Source: JADKIH01 sp031427625 (lineage in GTDB: Bacteria; Bacteroidota; Bacteroidia; AKYH767-A; 2013-40CM-41-45). From it: a stretch of 64,000 nucleotides of DNA. Where the stretch lies: NCBI GenBank assembly GCA_031427625.1, contig JANPNV010000119.1, positions 1-64,000 on the forward strand, written 5' to 3'. A program made the translations under genes and the position numbers. Shown piece after piece: positions 17,327-25,755 of the stretch (the stretch's first letter is position 1; the number at the start of each line of letters is the position of its first letter). The notes under the pieces are model-generated. The model did no database searches. It was given only the letters and a program-made list of their open reading frames with translations, and was not told the DNA's origin.

Positions 17327-18781
17327 TTAATTTTCTTTGAATAGGGGGAGAAACCGATCTTTCAGATACAGAAAAAATTTCGTCATAAAGAGTATCAGAA
17401 TAGGATAGACGTGAATAAAATATCGCCACTCATTCAACTTTAGCATGACGGTTAACACTATTATCAGACTTATTGGAAAACCAATTATGGCCATATTAAA
17501 TGGCTCTAGAAGTTTTGGCAATCCAAATACGATCAGACCAATCGTTCCGAAGAATAGTGGAAACCAATACAAAAGTGTCTGGAATATTTTAAATAGCTTC
17601 AGTGGAAATGTAGTTGGGTTGATATAATAACTCCCACTTTTTATAAATGCACTTTTAATCCTCATAAGTGGAGCGACCAAATAATATTGAACCGGATTGT
17701 GCTGCTTATAGCTTTGTGTCATTTTCGAAAAGCGTGAAGCAATGTAAGTGTCAAGGCTGTCGTTTGCCGTATTCTCTTCAAACCTGGCAATGAGTCCCCG
17801 TATCTCTCGCAGACTGTCAAGGTTATATTCAGGGGCATATGCATAAGAAGGAAATACATATTCGCATTCTCTGTTGCTGCCGGTTGGAAAGAAAAATGTT
17901 CCCGCAGTTCTGCATTTACCTTCCCACCAGATTGCATCACCACCCCATGCACTTAGGAATATGCCACAAGAACTTACGAGTTTTTTACAGGGATAGTACA
18001 TTGGCTTTGAGAATAAAATAAACTCCTTGGTATTAATATAATTTCTGATTACCCATGGAGTTAGAAGCAAAAATAAAGGAAGACAAAAAAGAATAAAATC
18101 CCTCATCGTATTTATTATGCTTTTAGTAAAAATCCAGATTGAAATTCCCATGATAGCCATGTAAGGCAGTAGGAATGGTTTCATCGTTATTGCATAACCG
18201 ATAAATGCTCCGGATATTATTAATTGAATGTTCCTTTTATCTCTAAGCCATTTATGATAAAATACAAATCCAAGCATAAGGAAACTACATGTGAATGATT
18301 CTGTAATCATTTCGCCCGCATAAAAAGTAATCCACGACGATAATACCAGGAAGGCAAGCGAAGTATAATATCCGGTTTTGGATTTAGTAATCTCGAAAAT
18401 CATTTTGGAAAAAGCGAGAATGGCAAAAACTTCAACAAGTATTTGCAAGAAAACAAGGAGGTCGAAAGATATTTTTGAGGAAAATAAAAGGCGGAACATG
18501 AGATAAAATAGTCCGTAATGTGGGGTTCGGATTGTTGTGTAATATTGTTGGGTAAGCTTATTATTAAAAGGCGTAAATTCTGACATGAACATACCGTATG
18601 AATCATGTTGAAGGTAATTTTCGATGGGCTCAATATATGTTTGAGTGTCGTTACCTTTAATCGCAAGATAATTTCCAATAATGTGTGATTGCCGGAAGTG
18701 ATGATTAATGAAAAGCACATAACACAACTTGATTAATAAAACAGTAATGAAAAGGAAAAATGTTTTTTTAGTCGTGAACAT
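17327..18781 (-). CDS. Multi-pass membrane glycosyltransferase-like protein (GT39/ArnT superfamily)
   Basis: A 484-residue membrane protein with about ten hydrophobic helices. The order is typical of the GT-C superfamily: TM1, a large first loop (KGNDTQTYIEPIENYL, residues about 43-60, with an Asp that could be catalytic), a row of helices with short loops, then a larger soluble loop (about 260-380, FFFPTGSNRECEYVF). These enzymes move sugars from polyprenyl-phosphate carriers to proteins or lipids outside the membrane. Exact substrate is unknown. It is a lone gene between the TPR lipoprotein and the rplT operon. A simple polytopic protein of other function is possible. Confidence 0.6.
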   Translation of the reverse strand: MFTTKKTFFLFITVLLIKLCYVLFINHHFRQSHIIGNYLAIKGNDTQTYIEPIENYLQHDSYGMFMSEFTPFNNKLTQQYYTTIRTPHYGLFYLMFRLLFSSKISFDLLVFLQILVEVFAILAFSKMIFEITKSKTGYYTSLAFLVLSSWITFYAGEMITESFTCSFLMLGFVFYHKWLRDKRNIQLIISGAFIGYAITMKPFLLPYMAIMGISIWIFTKSIINTMRDFILFCLPLFLLLTPWVIRNYINTKEFILFSKPMYYPCKKLVSSCGIFLSAWGGDAIWWEGKCRTAGTFFFPTGSNRECEYVFPSYAYAPEYNLDSLREIRGLIARFEENTANDSLDTYIASRFSKMTQSYKQHNPVQYYLVAPLMRIKSAFIKSGSYYINPTTFPLKLFKIFQTLLYWFPLFFGTIGLIVFGLPKLLEPFNMAIIGFPISLIIVLTVMLKLNEWRYFIHVYPILILFMTKFFLYLKDRFLPLFKEN

Positions 18782-18852
18782 TAACTGTAGAGTCTTTGAA
18801 GAGTTACACTATTCTGATTTAGGAATTGGACTCAAATCTAAAAGAAATACCC

Positions 18853-18884
18853 ATAAAAAAAAGAGAACCGGTTAGGGTTCTCTT
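18853..18884 (-). terminator. Rho-independent terminator after rplT
   Basis: On the minus strand a 9-bp stem AAGAGAACC / GGTTCTCTT with a 6-nt loop is followed by eight Ts. It closes the thrS-infC-rpmI-rplT operon, about 36 bp after the rplT stop. Confidence 0.9.
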
Positions 18885-18919
18885 CACATTGATTCACTAA
18901 AAACTATGGCGTAGTTTTT

Positions 18920-19264
18920 TTATTTGACAGAATCAATAACGGCCTTAAAGGCATCAGGATGATTCATTGCCAGATCCGCTAATGTTTTGCGGTTAAGACC
19001 GAGATCCTTTGCATGTATTTTTCCCATTAATTCAGAATAACTAAGGCCATGAAGACGTGCACCTGCGTTTATCCTTTGAATCCATAAAGAGCGGAAATTA
19101 CGCTTCTTCGTACGACGGTCACGGTAGGCGTAACCTAATCCTTTTTCAACGGTATTCTTTGCTACTGTTAAAACGTTTCCCCTTGCTCCAAAAAAACCTT
19201 TGGAGAGTTTAAACATTTTTTTTCTGCGGGCGCGCGATGCGACGGCATTGACTGAACGAGGCAT
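18920..19264 (-). CDS. rplT: 50S ribosomal protein L20
   Basis: A 114-residue L20 that binds 23S rRNA early in 50S assembly. MPRSVNAVASRARRKKMFKLSKGFFGARGN is the highly basic rRNA-binding N-terminus, and WIQRINAGARLHGLSYSELM is the globular C-terminal signature. Last gene of the thrS-infC-rpmI-rplT operon, about 118 bp after rpmI. In other bacteria L20 represses its own operon by binding the mRNA; whether it does here is not visible. Confidence 0.98.
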   Translation of the reverse strand: MPRSVNAVASRARRKKMFKLSKGFFGARGNVLTVAKNTVEKGLGYAYRDRRTKKRNFRSLWIQRINAGARLHGLSYSELMGKIHAKDLGLNRKTLADLAMNHPDAFKAVIDSVK

Positions 19265-19382
19265 TGTTTTTTAGTTTTTGGCGAAAGCGTCTGACTTAAT
19301 CAGAACTTATATGCTTTTTACCTGGTTAATTATTTTTGAATTTGTTTTATTCTTTAACCGTCCTAGAAGGATGATTGAAGTA

Positions 19383-19577
19383 TTATATCACTAACATCTT
19401 CGTCACTCTGAACTCATCAGCCGTAGAAACTAATCCGCTATGAGTAAGATTGCGTTTTTGCTTCGTCGATTTCTTAGTAAGAATGTGACTCTTGAAAGCG
19501 TGTTTTCTTTTGATCTTTCCTGTGCCGGTAACTTTGAACCGTTTTTTTGCACCGGAATGGGTTTTCATTTTAGGCAT
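19383..19577 (-). CDS. rpmI: 50S ribosomal protein L35
   Basis: A 64-residue, strongly basic protein. MPKMKTHSGAKKRFKVTGTGKIKRKHAFKSHIL is the typical L35 sequence, with the family's AKKR and conserved FKSH blocks. It lies 21 bp after infC and ahead of rplT in the usual order. No oddities. Confidence 0.97.
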   Translation of the reverse strand: MPKMKTHSGAKKRFKVTGTGKIKRKHAFKSHILTKKSTKQKRNLTHSGLVSTADEFRVTKMLVI

Positions 19578-19598
19578 TGCCGTGTTTTTATAACTTAT

Positions 19599-20207
19599 TT
19601 ATTTTTTCTTTCTTGGAACAGGAGCAAGGTGAATAAACATCCTGTTTCCCTCCAGCTTAGGTAATAACTCAACTTTTCCGCACTCTTCAAGAGCCTGAGC
19701 AAACTTTAGAAGAATGATTTCACCCTTCTCCTTATAAGCAATCGACCTTCCTCTGAAGTGCACATAGGCTTTCACCTTATGTCCCTCGTCGAGGAAATTC
19801 ATCGCATGCTTCACTTTAAAGTTGAAATCATGCTCATCTGTATTCGGTCCGAAGCGTATCTCTTTTACTACTTGTTTGCCTTGTTTCGACTTAAGCTCTT
19901 TTTCTTTTTTCTTTTTATCGTATAAGAATTTCTGATAATCGACTATTCTACATACAGGTGGTTCTGCCGTAGGTACAATTTCCACTAAATCCAATTCCAG
20001 ATCTTTTGCCATCTGTAATGCGACTTCTGTTGTATATATGTCGCTCGTAATGTTATCCCCCACAAGCCGAACTTGCGGAACTCGGATTCGATCATTAATA
20101 CGATGCTCGTCCTCACGTTTTACCGGACCACGACCGCGTACATATGCGGGGCGTTGTGGTCGGTTAAATACTGCCGGACGTTGATTGCTTGGATTTGGCG
20201 CTGCTAT
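19599..20207 (-). CDS. infC: Translation initiation factor IF-3, probable ATA start
   Basis: IF-3 keeps ribosomal subunits apart and monitors start-codon choice. The conserved core begins at HRINDRIRVPQVRLVGDN, so the first GTG in frame (20063) falls inside the N-domain and cannot be the true start. The frame extends upstream without any ATG, GTG or TTG to an ATA at 20207 that sits 5 nt after a perfect AGGAGG (20213-20218). That gives a 202-residue protein with a basic, low-complexity leader (RPQRPAYVRGRGP). The C-domain (about 115-200) ends MFIHLAPVPRKKK. E. coli infC uses AUU for autocontrol, so a rare start is expected. An ATT at about 20103 is the alternative. Confidence 0.85.
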   Translation of the reverse strand: MAAPNPSNQRPAVFNRPQRPAYVRGRGPVKREDEHRINDRIRVPQVRLVGDNITSDIYTTEVALQMAKDLELDLVEIVPTAEPPVCRIVDYQKFLYDKKKKEKELKSKQGKQVVKEIRFGPNTDEHDFNFKVKHAMNFLDEGHKVKAYVHFRGRSIAYKEKGEIILLKFAQALEECGKVELLPKLEGNRMFIHLAPVPRKKK

Positions 20208-20212
20208 TGTAA

Positions 20213-20218
20213 CCTCCT
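20213..20218 (-). promoter_or_regulatory. Shine-Dalgarno of infC
   Basis: AGGAGG on the minus strand, 5 nt before the proposed ATA start and 4 nt after the thrS stop codon. It decides the infC start. It is notable because strong Shine-Dalgarno sequences are rare in Bacteroidota mRNAs. Confidence 0.75.
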
Positions 20219-20222
20219 GTTT

Positions 20223-22172
20223 TTATGATTTATTTGTGTCAATACCGAGTCCTATATTAACTTCGTTATTAACTAGTTGTATGAATTCTGCTAAAGTAAA
20301 AGTACCTAGATCGCCAGCACCATGTCGGCGAACAGACACCTTGTTTTCATTAAATTCTTTTTCTCCGATAATCAGCATAAAAGGAATCTTTTTTAACTCA
20401 GAATCCCTAATTTTTTTGCCGATTTTCTCGTCCCTGCTGTCAACAAGTCCGCGAATATCGGAATTAATTAATAAATCTAAAAGTTTTTTAGCATAGTCGT
20501 TGTATTTTTCGCTTATACTAAGAATATTTACCTGATTAGGTGTCAGCCAAATAGGAAAGTCGCCTGCATAATGTTCAATCAGGAAACCAATAAAGCGCTC
20601 ATGTGTTCCCAGAGGAGCCCGATGTATGCAAATAGGTGTTTCCAATTCATTTTTGGAGCTCTTATAGGTTAGACCAAATCGGGCAGGAACTGCAAAGTCA
20701 ACCTGATTTGTTGCCAGTGTAAACTCCCGGCCAATAGCACTCCAGACTTGTACGTCAATTTTGGGTCCGTAAAAAGCGGCTTCATCTGACACTTCAATAT
20801 ATGGAATCTTCGAATCGATGAGAACGTTTCTCACCATATCTTCAGTCTTTTTCCATAGCTCAGGATTGTCAACATATTTCTTTCCAAGCTTCTTCGGTTC
20901 ATGGATAGAAAATCGCATGACATATTTTTCAATGTTGAAGATTTTGAAGTACTTCAGATACATCTCATTTACAGCTCTGAATTCATCAGCAAACTGTGCC
21001 TCTGTGCAGTAGATGTGTGCATCATTCATCTGTAAACAGCGAACCCTCATCAGTCCGAATAATTCTCCGGATTGTTCGTATCGGTAGCAGGTACCATATT
21101 CAGCAAGACGAACAGGCAGGTCGCGATAGGAGAGATTCATCTCTTTGTAAATCTTATGATGATGCGGGCAATTCATTGCCTTCAGATAATATTTTTCTCC
21201 TTCAAGAATCATAGGCGGATACATGCTATCCTCATAATATGGCAGGTGTCCGCTTGTGAGGTACATCGACTCTTTGGCAATGTGTGGAGTCCGTACGCGT
21301 TTATAACCGGCTTCTTGCTCAGTTTTCTTCGCAAGTTTCTCAAGCTGTTCGATCATAGCCGCGCCATTCGGCATCCATAATGGAAGTCCCGGACCTACAT
21401 CATCGTCGAATGTAAATAACTCCATTTCCTTGCCGATCTTTCGGTGATCTCTCTTCTTCGCCTCCTCAATCATAACAAGGTATTCGTCGAGCAAACTCTT
21501 CTTGGGAAAAGTTATTCCGTAAACCCTTGTGAGCTGTTTGTTGTTTTCATCACCCCTCCAATAGGCACCAGCAATGTTCGTGAGTTTAGTCGCCTTTATA
21601 AAACCGGTATCAGGAATATGTGGACCGCGACATAAGTCTGTAAAATTTCCCTGTGTGTAAAAAGTTATTTTGCCGTCTTCTAGATCCTGTAAAAGATCGA
21701 GTTTGTATTCATCACCTTTTTGTCTGAAGAATTCGATTGCTTTTTCCTTACTTACTTCCTCACGTACATATTTATTTCCTTTACGTGCAAGCTCAAGCAT
21801 CTTATCCTCAATTTTCTTAAAATCATCAGGAGAAATAGCTTGCCCGCCCAGGTCGATGTCATAATAAAAACCATTATCAACAGGAGGTCCGATGCCGAAT
21901 TTCACGCCTGGATACAGATCCTCCAATGCTTCTGCCATCAGGTGAGCTGATGAATGCCACATCGTCGATTTCCCTTCGCGGTCTTCCCATGTGAGTAATT
22001 GCAACGTAGAGTCTGATTGAATTGGCCTAGTGGCATCCCAGACTTCGCCGTTGACTTTTGCTGATAAAACATTGCGTGCAAGTCCTTCACTGATGCTTTT
22101 TGCAACATCGATGGCAGTAATTCCTTCAGGATATTCCCTGACTTTCCCGTCGGGAAAGGTGATTTGGATCAT
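20223..22172 (-). CDS. thrS: Threonyl-tRNA synthetase
   Basis: A 649-residue class II aminoacyl-tRNA synthetase that charges tRNA-Thr. Domains in order: TGS (about 1-62), N2 editing domain with WHSSAHLMAEALEDLYP (HxxxH-type metal motif near residues 73-77) and the later CRGPHIPDTG, then the catalytic core with MNCPHHHKIYK (zinc Cys and His), YRYEQSGELFGLMRVR (motif 2), RAPLGTHERFIGFLIEHY (motif 3) and the C-terminal anticodon-binding domain. It heads the thrS-infC-rpmI-rplT operon, with a TATATTTA box (22200-22207, 7 of 8 matches) ahead of the ATG. Confidence 0.98.
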   Translation of the reverse strand: MIQITFPDGKVREYPEGITAIDVAKSISEGLARNVLSAKVNGEVWDATRPIQSDSTLQLLTWEDREGKSTMWHSSAHLMAEALEDLYPGVKFGIGPPVDNGFYYDIDLGGQAISPDDFKKIEDKMLELARKGNKYVREEVSKEKAIEFFRQKGDEYKLDLLQDLEDGKITFYTQGNFTDLCRGPHIPDTGFIKATKLTNIAGAYWRGDENNKQLTRVYGITFPKKSLLDEYLVMIEEAKKRDHRKIGKEMELFTFDDDVGPGLPLWMPNGAAMIEQLEKLAKKTEQEAGYKRVRTPHIAKESMYLTSGHLPYYEDSMYPPMILEGEKYYLKAMNCPHHHKIYKEMNLSYRDLPVRLAEYGTCYRYEQSGELFGLMRVRCLQMNDAHIYCTEAQFADEFRAVNEMYLKYFKIFNIEKYVMRFSIHEPKKLGKKYVDNPELWKKTEDMVRNVLIDSKIPYIEVSDEAAFYGPKIDVQVWSAIGREFTLATNQVDFAVPARFGLTYKSSKNELETPICIHRAPLGTHERFIGFLIEHYAGDFPIWLTPNQVNILSISEKYNDYAKKLLDLLINSDIRGLVDSRDEKIGKKIRDSELKKIPFMLIIGEKEFNENKVSVRRHGAGDLGTFTLAEFIQLVNNEVNIGLGIDTNKS

Positions 22173-22298
22173 AGTAGTTCTATGGATTTAAAAGGACGGT
22201 AAATATATTAAATCCATTCGTTACCAGAGGAGGTAAGAGGTTATAAGTTGTTAAGATATTTCAATTTTATTAAACGACGGGAAATTGGGGGCGGGGGC

Positions 22299-22700
22299 TC
22301 AGACTTTTTCCTTGTCCAGTATTTCCGATATATCGGGAAGGAAATAATTGTTGCTCTTCATGATTTTCCCGTCTTCTCTGTAAATAGGTTTTCCATTATC
22401 ATCCAATTTACTCATGTTGCTACGATGAATCTCATCAAAGATCTCTTCAATTTTATGCTGAAGTCCATGAGCTATAATAGTTCCAAAAAGAATATACATC
22501 TTATCACCTAACGCATCTGCGATTTGAGTCAGATCATTATCTCTGCAAGCGTCTAGGTACTCATCATTTTCTTCCTCCATAAGGCGATGTCTTAAATCGA
22601 CAATCTTTTGATCCAGTTTAGCAACAGGAGCTTCGTGAAATGGCAGACCAAATACCTGATGAAACTCTTTTACTTTATTGATCTTTTCGAGTAAATCCAT
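22299..22700 (-). CDS. MazG-like nucleotide pyrophosphohydrolase
   Basis: A 133-residue all-alpha protein of the MazG/PRA-PH superfamily, probably an NTP pyrophosphohydrolase that removes unwanted nucleotides. The key motif is E-E-x-x-E...D-x-x-D: RLMEEENDEYLDACRDNDLTQIADALGDKMYILFG carries the acidic Mg-binding residues on two helices. The C-terminal DIHRSNMSK-type block (DEIHRSNMSKLDDNGKPIYREDGKIMKS) is typical of the phage-like dUTPase/MazG subgroup. The substrate is not certain. It lies on the minus strand between thrS and the carboxylase gene. A repeat-like intergenic tract precedes it. Confidence 0.85.
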   Translation of the reverse strand: MDLLEKINKVKEFHQVFGLPFHEAPVAKLDQKIVDLRHRLMEEENDEYLDACRDNDLTQIADALGDKMYILFGTIIAHGLQHKIEEIFDEIHRSNMSKLDDNGKPIYREDGKIMKSNNYFLPDISEILDKEKV

Positions 22701-22708
22701 TGTTATGT

Positions 22709-22848
22709 AATTTGAAAATTTAAGAATGGCTAATTTGAGAATGAAATCTGCTTAAATTGTGAATTGATCGGGATGTGCAAATTGAAGTTTTCGTGTAGCC
22801 GTTTGAATTTTGGTACAATAATTTTCAAATTGGCACATTCTCACATTA
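22709..22848. repeat. Imperfect inverted AATTTGAAAATT-type intergenic repeat
   Basis: The stretch between the MazG-like gene and the carboxylase gene holds several related short motifs. AATTTGAAAATT (22709-22720) and GCTAATTTGAGAATG run on the plus strand. AATTTTCAAATT (22820-22831) followed by GGCACATTCTCACATT is the same unit in the opposite orientation. Such AATTTGAAAATG-like elements are common intergenic repeats in Bacteroidota genomes. Copy number elsewhere cannot be judged here. Confidence 0.45.
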
Positions 22849-22849
22849 T

Positions 22850-24481
22850 TTAAGTCTGAATCACTCCAACATTATATTGTTTTCTGATAGGAGCATGTTC
22901 AGCGGCTTCAATTCCCATGGCAATCCATTTACGTGTATCGGCCGGATCGATGATGGCATCAATCCAAAGTCTGGAAGCAGCATAATACGGTGAGGTCTGA
23001 GCATCATAACGATCAGTAATTGTTTTCAGTAATTCTTTTTCATCTTCCGGAGTTATTTCTTTTCCCTTACTCTTCAGACTACTTACTTGTATCTGCAGAA
23101 GCGTTTTCGCTGCTTGCGAACCGCCCATTACTGCAATCTTCGCAGTAGGCCATCCGACAATCAGTCTCGGATCATAGGCTTTACCACACATTGCATAATT
23201 TCCAGCGCCATAACTGTTGCCTATAATAACCGTGAACTTCGGAACAACGGAATTACTCATGGCATTTACCAGTTTTGCTCCGTCTTTGATAATTCCTCCC
23301 TGCTCACTTCTCGAACCAACCATAAATCCTGTAACATCCTGGAGAAAAACTAGTGGCATCTTTCTCTGATTGCAGTTCATAATGAATCGTGCGGCTTTAT
23401 CGGCAGAGTCAGAATAAATTACCCCACCGAATTGCATTTCGCCTTTTTTGCTCTTTACAACTTTACGTTGATTTGCTACAATTCCGACTGCCCAGCCGTC
23501 GATACGCGCTACTCCGCAGATAATGCTTTGACCAAACTTATCTTTGTACTCATCAAAATCACTGTCGTCGATAAGTCTATAAATTACCTCATGCATGTCA
23601 TATTGTTTACTTGCATCTGTCGGTACAAGTCCATAGAGATCTTTGGGATCCTTCTTTGGCGGCAATGGTTTGGCGCGGTTAAATCCGGCAGTTTCAAAAC
23701 TTCCAATTTTGCTGAAGATATTCCTGATATGATCGAGTGCTGATTTATCGTCAGGAAATTTATTGTCGGTGACACCAGAAATTTCCGATTGTGTGGTCGC
23801 TCCTCCAAGCGATTCATTGTCTATGTCTTCTCCGATGGCTGCTTTTACGAGGTAAGATCCTGCAAGGAAAATTGTTCCCGTCTTATCAACGATCATGGCT
23901 TCATCACTCATAATGGGGAGGTAGGCACCACCAGCTACGCAACTTCCCATAATTGCTGCTACCTGAATGATTCCCATAGAAGACATAATTGCATTGTTCC
24001 TGAAAATTCTTCCGAAGTGTTCTTTGTCGGGAAATATCTCGTCCTGCATAGGAAGAAATACGCCGGCGCTGTCGACTAGATAAATAATTGGCAACATATT
24101 TTCCATTGAAATCTCTTGCATGCGGAGATTTTTCTTGGCGGTTAAAGGAAACCAAGCGCCTGCTTTGACAGTTGCATCGTTGGCGACGATGATACATTGT
24201 CTGTTGCTGACATAGCCAATACCTGCAACGACACCTGCTGCAGGACATCCGCCATATTCTTCATACATGTCATCGGCGGCAAAGGCTCCAATTTCGATAA
24301 AGTCTGAATCTTTATCGATGAGGTATTCTATGCGTTCTCTTGCAAGGAGTTTTCCCTGATCTTTTTGTTTCGCGGCATTCTTTTCACCACCACCTTTATA
24401 TACTTTCTCCAGCCGGAATTTTAACTGGTCGACCAACTGACGCATGGCATCTTCGTTCTTGTTAAATTCTATATCGCTCAT
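22850..24481 (-). CDS. Acyl-CoA carboxylase beta (carboxyltransferase) subunit
   Basis: A 543-residue crotonase-fold carboxyltransferase that moves carboxyl from carboxybiotin to an acyl-CoA. Both halves are present: the N-terminal part with DFIEIGAFAADDMYEEYGG, ACCESS-type loops VAAIMGSCVAGGAYLPIMSDEAMIV, and the C-terminal part with GGVIYSDSADKAARFI, FLQDVTGFMVGSRSEQGGIIKDGAKL and GNSYGAGNYAMCGKAYDPR. The pattern VDSAGVFLPMQ...IFPDKEHFGRIFRNNAIMSS is closest to methylcrotonyl/propionyl-CoA carboxylase beta chains. No biotin carboxylase subunit is adjacent, so the holoenzyme's alpha chain must lie elsewhere. Substrate remains inferred. Confidence 0.9.
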   Translation of the reverse strand: MSDIEFNKNEDAMRQLVDQLKFRLEKVYKGGGEKNAAKQKDQGKLLARERIEYLIDKDSDFIEIGAFAADDMYEEYGGCPAAGVVAGIGYVSNRQCIIVANDATVKAGAWFPLTAKKNLRMQEISMENMLPIIYLVDSAGVFLPMQDEIFPDKEHFGRIFRNNAIMSSMGIIQVAAIMGSCVAGGAYLPIMSDEAMIVDKTGTIFLAGSYLVKAAIGEDIDNESLGGATTQSEISGVTDNKFPDDKSALDHIRNIFSKIGSFETAGFNRAKPLPPKKDPKDLYGLVPTDASKQYDMHEVIYRLIDDSDFDEYKDKFGQSIICGVARIDGWAVGIVANQRKVVKSKKGEMQFGGVIYSDSADKAARFIMNCNQRKMPLVFLQDVTGFMVGSRSEQGGIIKDGAKLVNAMSNSVVPKFTVIIGNSYGAGNYAMCGKAYDPRLIVGWPTAKIAVMGGSQAAKTLLQIQVSSLKSKGKEITPEDEKELLKTITDRYDAQTSPYYAASRLWIDAIIDPADTRKWIAMGIEAAEHAPIRKQYNVGVIQT

Positions 24482-24535
24482 AAAGGCCTCAAGATAGAAA
24501 TTTGTTCAATGGGATGAATTCATTTGCCGATGTTT

Positions 24536-24904
24536 CTACTTCCGGAAAACGAAATAAACTGCCAGTATCATAAATACAAAACTGATAAGGTAATTCCAAT
24601 GCAGCTTATCGGTTTTAAAGATAAATACAGCACAAAAAGTAAAAACCGTTAATGTTATTACTTCTTGAATTATTTTAAGCTGGAACAAATTAAAGGGGCC
24701 GCCATTGCTTTCATGTCCGATTCTGTTACCTGGAACCTGAAATGCGTATTCAAACAAAGCAATGAACCAACTGATGAATATCAGGAATGCAAGACCTTTA
24801 CTCTGAAAAATATTCCATTTCTTAAACTGTAAATGACCATACCAGGCGAATGTCATAAAGAAATTGGATACGGTTAGCAGTAAAATTGAATAAACGCCTC
24901 TCAC
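24536..24904 (-). CDS. DMT-fold small membrane protein (DUF486)
   Basis: 122 residues in four hydrophobic helices (about 3-22, 37-55, 70-95, 102-119). The segments TFAWYGHLQFK, FEYAFQVPGNRIGH and GGPFNLFQLKIIQEVITL are the conserved DUF486 core. The family is half-size drug/metabolite-transporter-like and probably dimerises. Its substrate is not known. It starts at GTG, overlapping the stop of the upstream GH16-like gene in a GTGA motif, so it is translationally coupled to it. Confidence 0.85.
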   Translation of the reverse strand: MRGVYSILLLTVSNFFMTFAWYGHLQFKKWNIFQSKGLAFLIFISWFIALFEYAFQVPGNRIGHESNGGPFNLFQLKIIQEVITLTVFTFCAVFIFKTDKLHWNYLISFVFMILAVYFVFRK

Positions 24905-25755
24905 TTATTAATTGTTTTTCTGTTTCTATGTATAAAGTTGTCAAACCAAAATGGCTTATACTCAAATTTCGAAAAAACAATTTCAAATTCTTTTAGATTA
25001 GATGGCTCGGACGTGTGATAAAGCCAGACATTAATACTTACACGTTCATTATTTGTCTGGTATTCGTAATCTGGTTTAATTGTGCAGTTCGTTATTTGCA
25101 GAGGAATATCTTCCGGACCGACTGCATCATAATATGATTTGAACATCACTCTTTTACGCCTGACTTCAATCAAATGTTTGGTAGGTAATAATAAGTCAGT
25201 CTTGAACCTGATTGCTTCAGATTCTTTCGGCTGAATTACATATTGTGTATTAAGTGACGAGTCTTTTCCCCATTGAGAAATTTCAATATCTATTTCTTTA
25301 TGAAAATTACTCGAGTCTTCTCTGTCGTAGAAAAACATTCCAACAACTATATCTTTATCCATCTGGTGTGGTAGGGGTTCGAGGTAAAAATAATAGCGGC
25401 CATAACCAAGTCCGTCAACCATTCTTACCTCGGGACAATACCATTTATCGTTTCTGTTTGTAAGACGAAGATGTAGTTTTCCTGTACTGTCAACATAAAC
25501 ATTTTCCCTTGTGCCGGAAAAAAGATTGTTTCCCGGACCGGTACGTCTGTCGTTTGATTCTTTTGTGACCCAGTTATAACCTGAAAATTTAATAGTGTCT
25601 CCCTGATTTTCGGAAATCTTTTTTTGCAGACCCTCTGCTTTCATGCTGATGAAATAAATAAGAGTAATTCCCAGGATTGATGCAGGGGCAATACTTAATA
25701 CGCGTTTACTTTTTAAGAACGTTCGAATCAATGGTATAATCTTCCTTAATTTCAT
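24901..25755 (-). CDS. Membrane-anchored GH16-like (concanavalin fold) protein
   Basis: A 284-residue protein with one N-terminal TM helix (about 20-38), anchored with the rest outside. GYGRYYFYLEPLP and the motif E154-I-D156-I-E158 (HKEIDIEISQWG) match the GH16 laminarinase/carrageenase pattern E-x-D-x-E, in which the two Glu act as nucleophile and acid/base. The rest of the beta-jellyroll (TGKLHLRL..., NVWLYH, EFEIVFSKFEYKP) fits. GH16 enzymes cleave beta-1,3/1,4-glucans and galactans. The expected Trp-rich substrate cleft is less clear, so activity is inferred. It overlaps xerD (ATGA) and DUF486 (GTGA), an unusual genomic company. Confidence 0.65.
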   Translation of the reverse strand: MKLRKIIPLIRTFLKSKRVLSIAPASILGITLIYFISMKAEGLQKKISENQGDTIKFSGYNWVTKESNDRRTGPGNNLFSGTRENVYVDSTGKLHLRLTNRNDKWYCPEVRMVDGLGYGRYYFYLEPLPHQMDKDIVVGMFFYDREDSSNFHKEIDIEISQWGKDSSLNTQYVIQPKESEAIRFKTDLLLPTKHLIEVRRKRVMFKSYYDAVGPEDIPLQITNCTIKPDYEYQTNNERVSINVWLYHTSEPSNLKEFEIVFSKFEYKPFWFDNFIHRNRKTINK

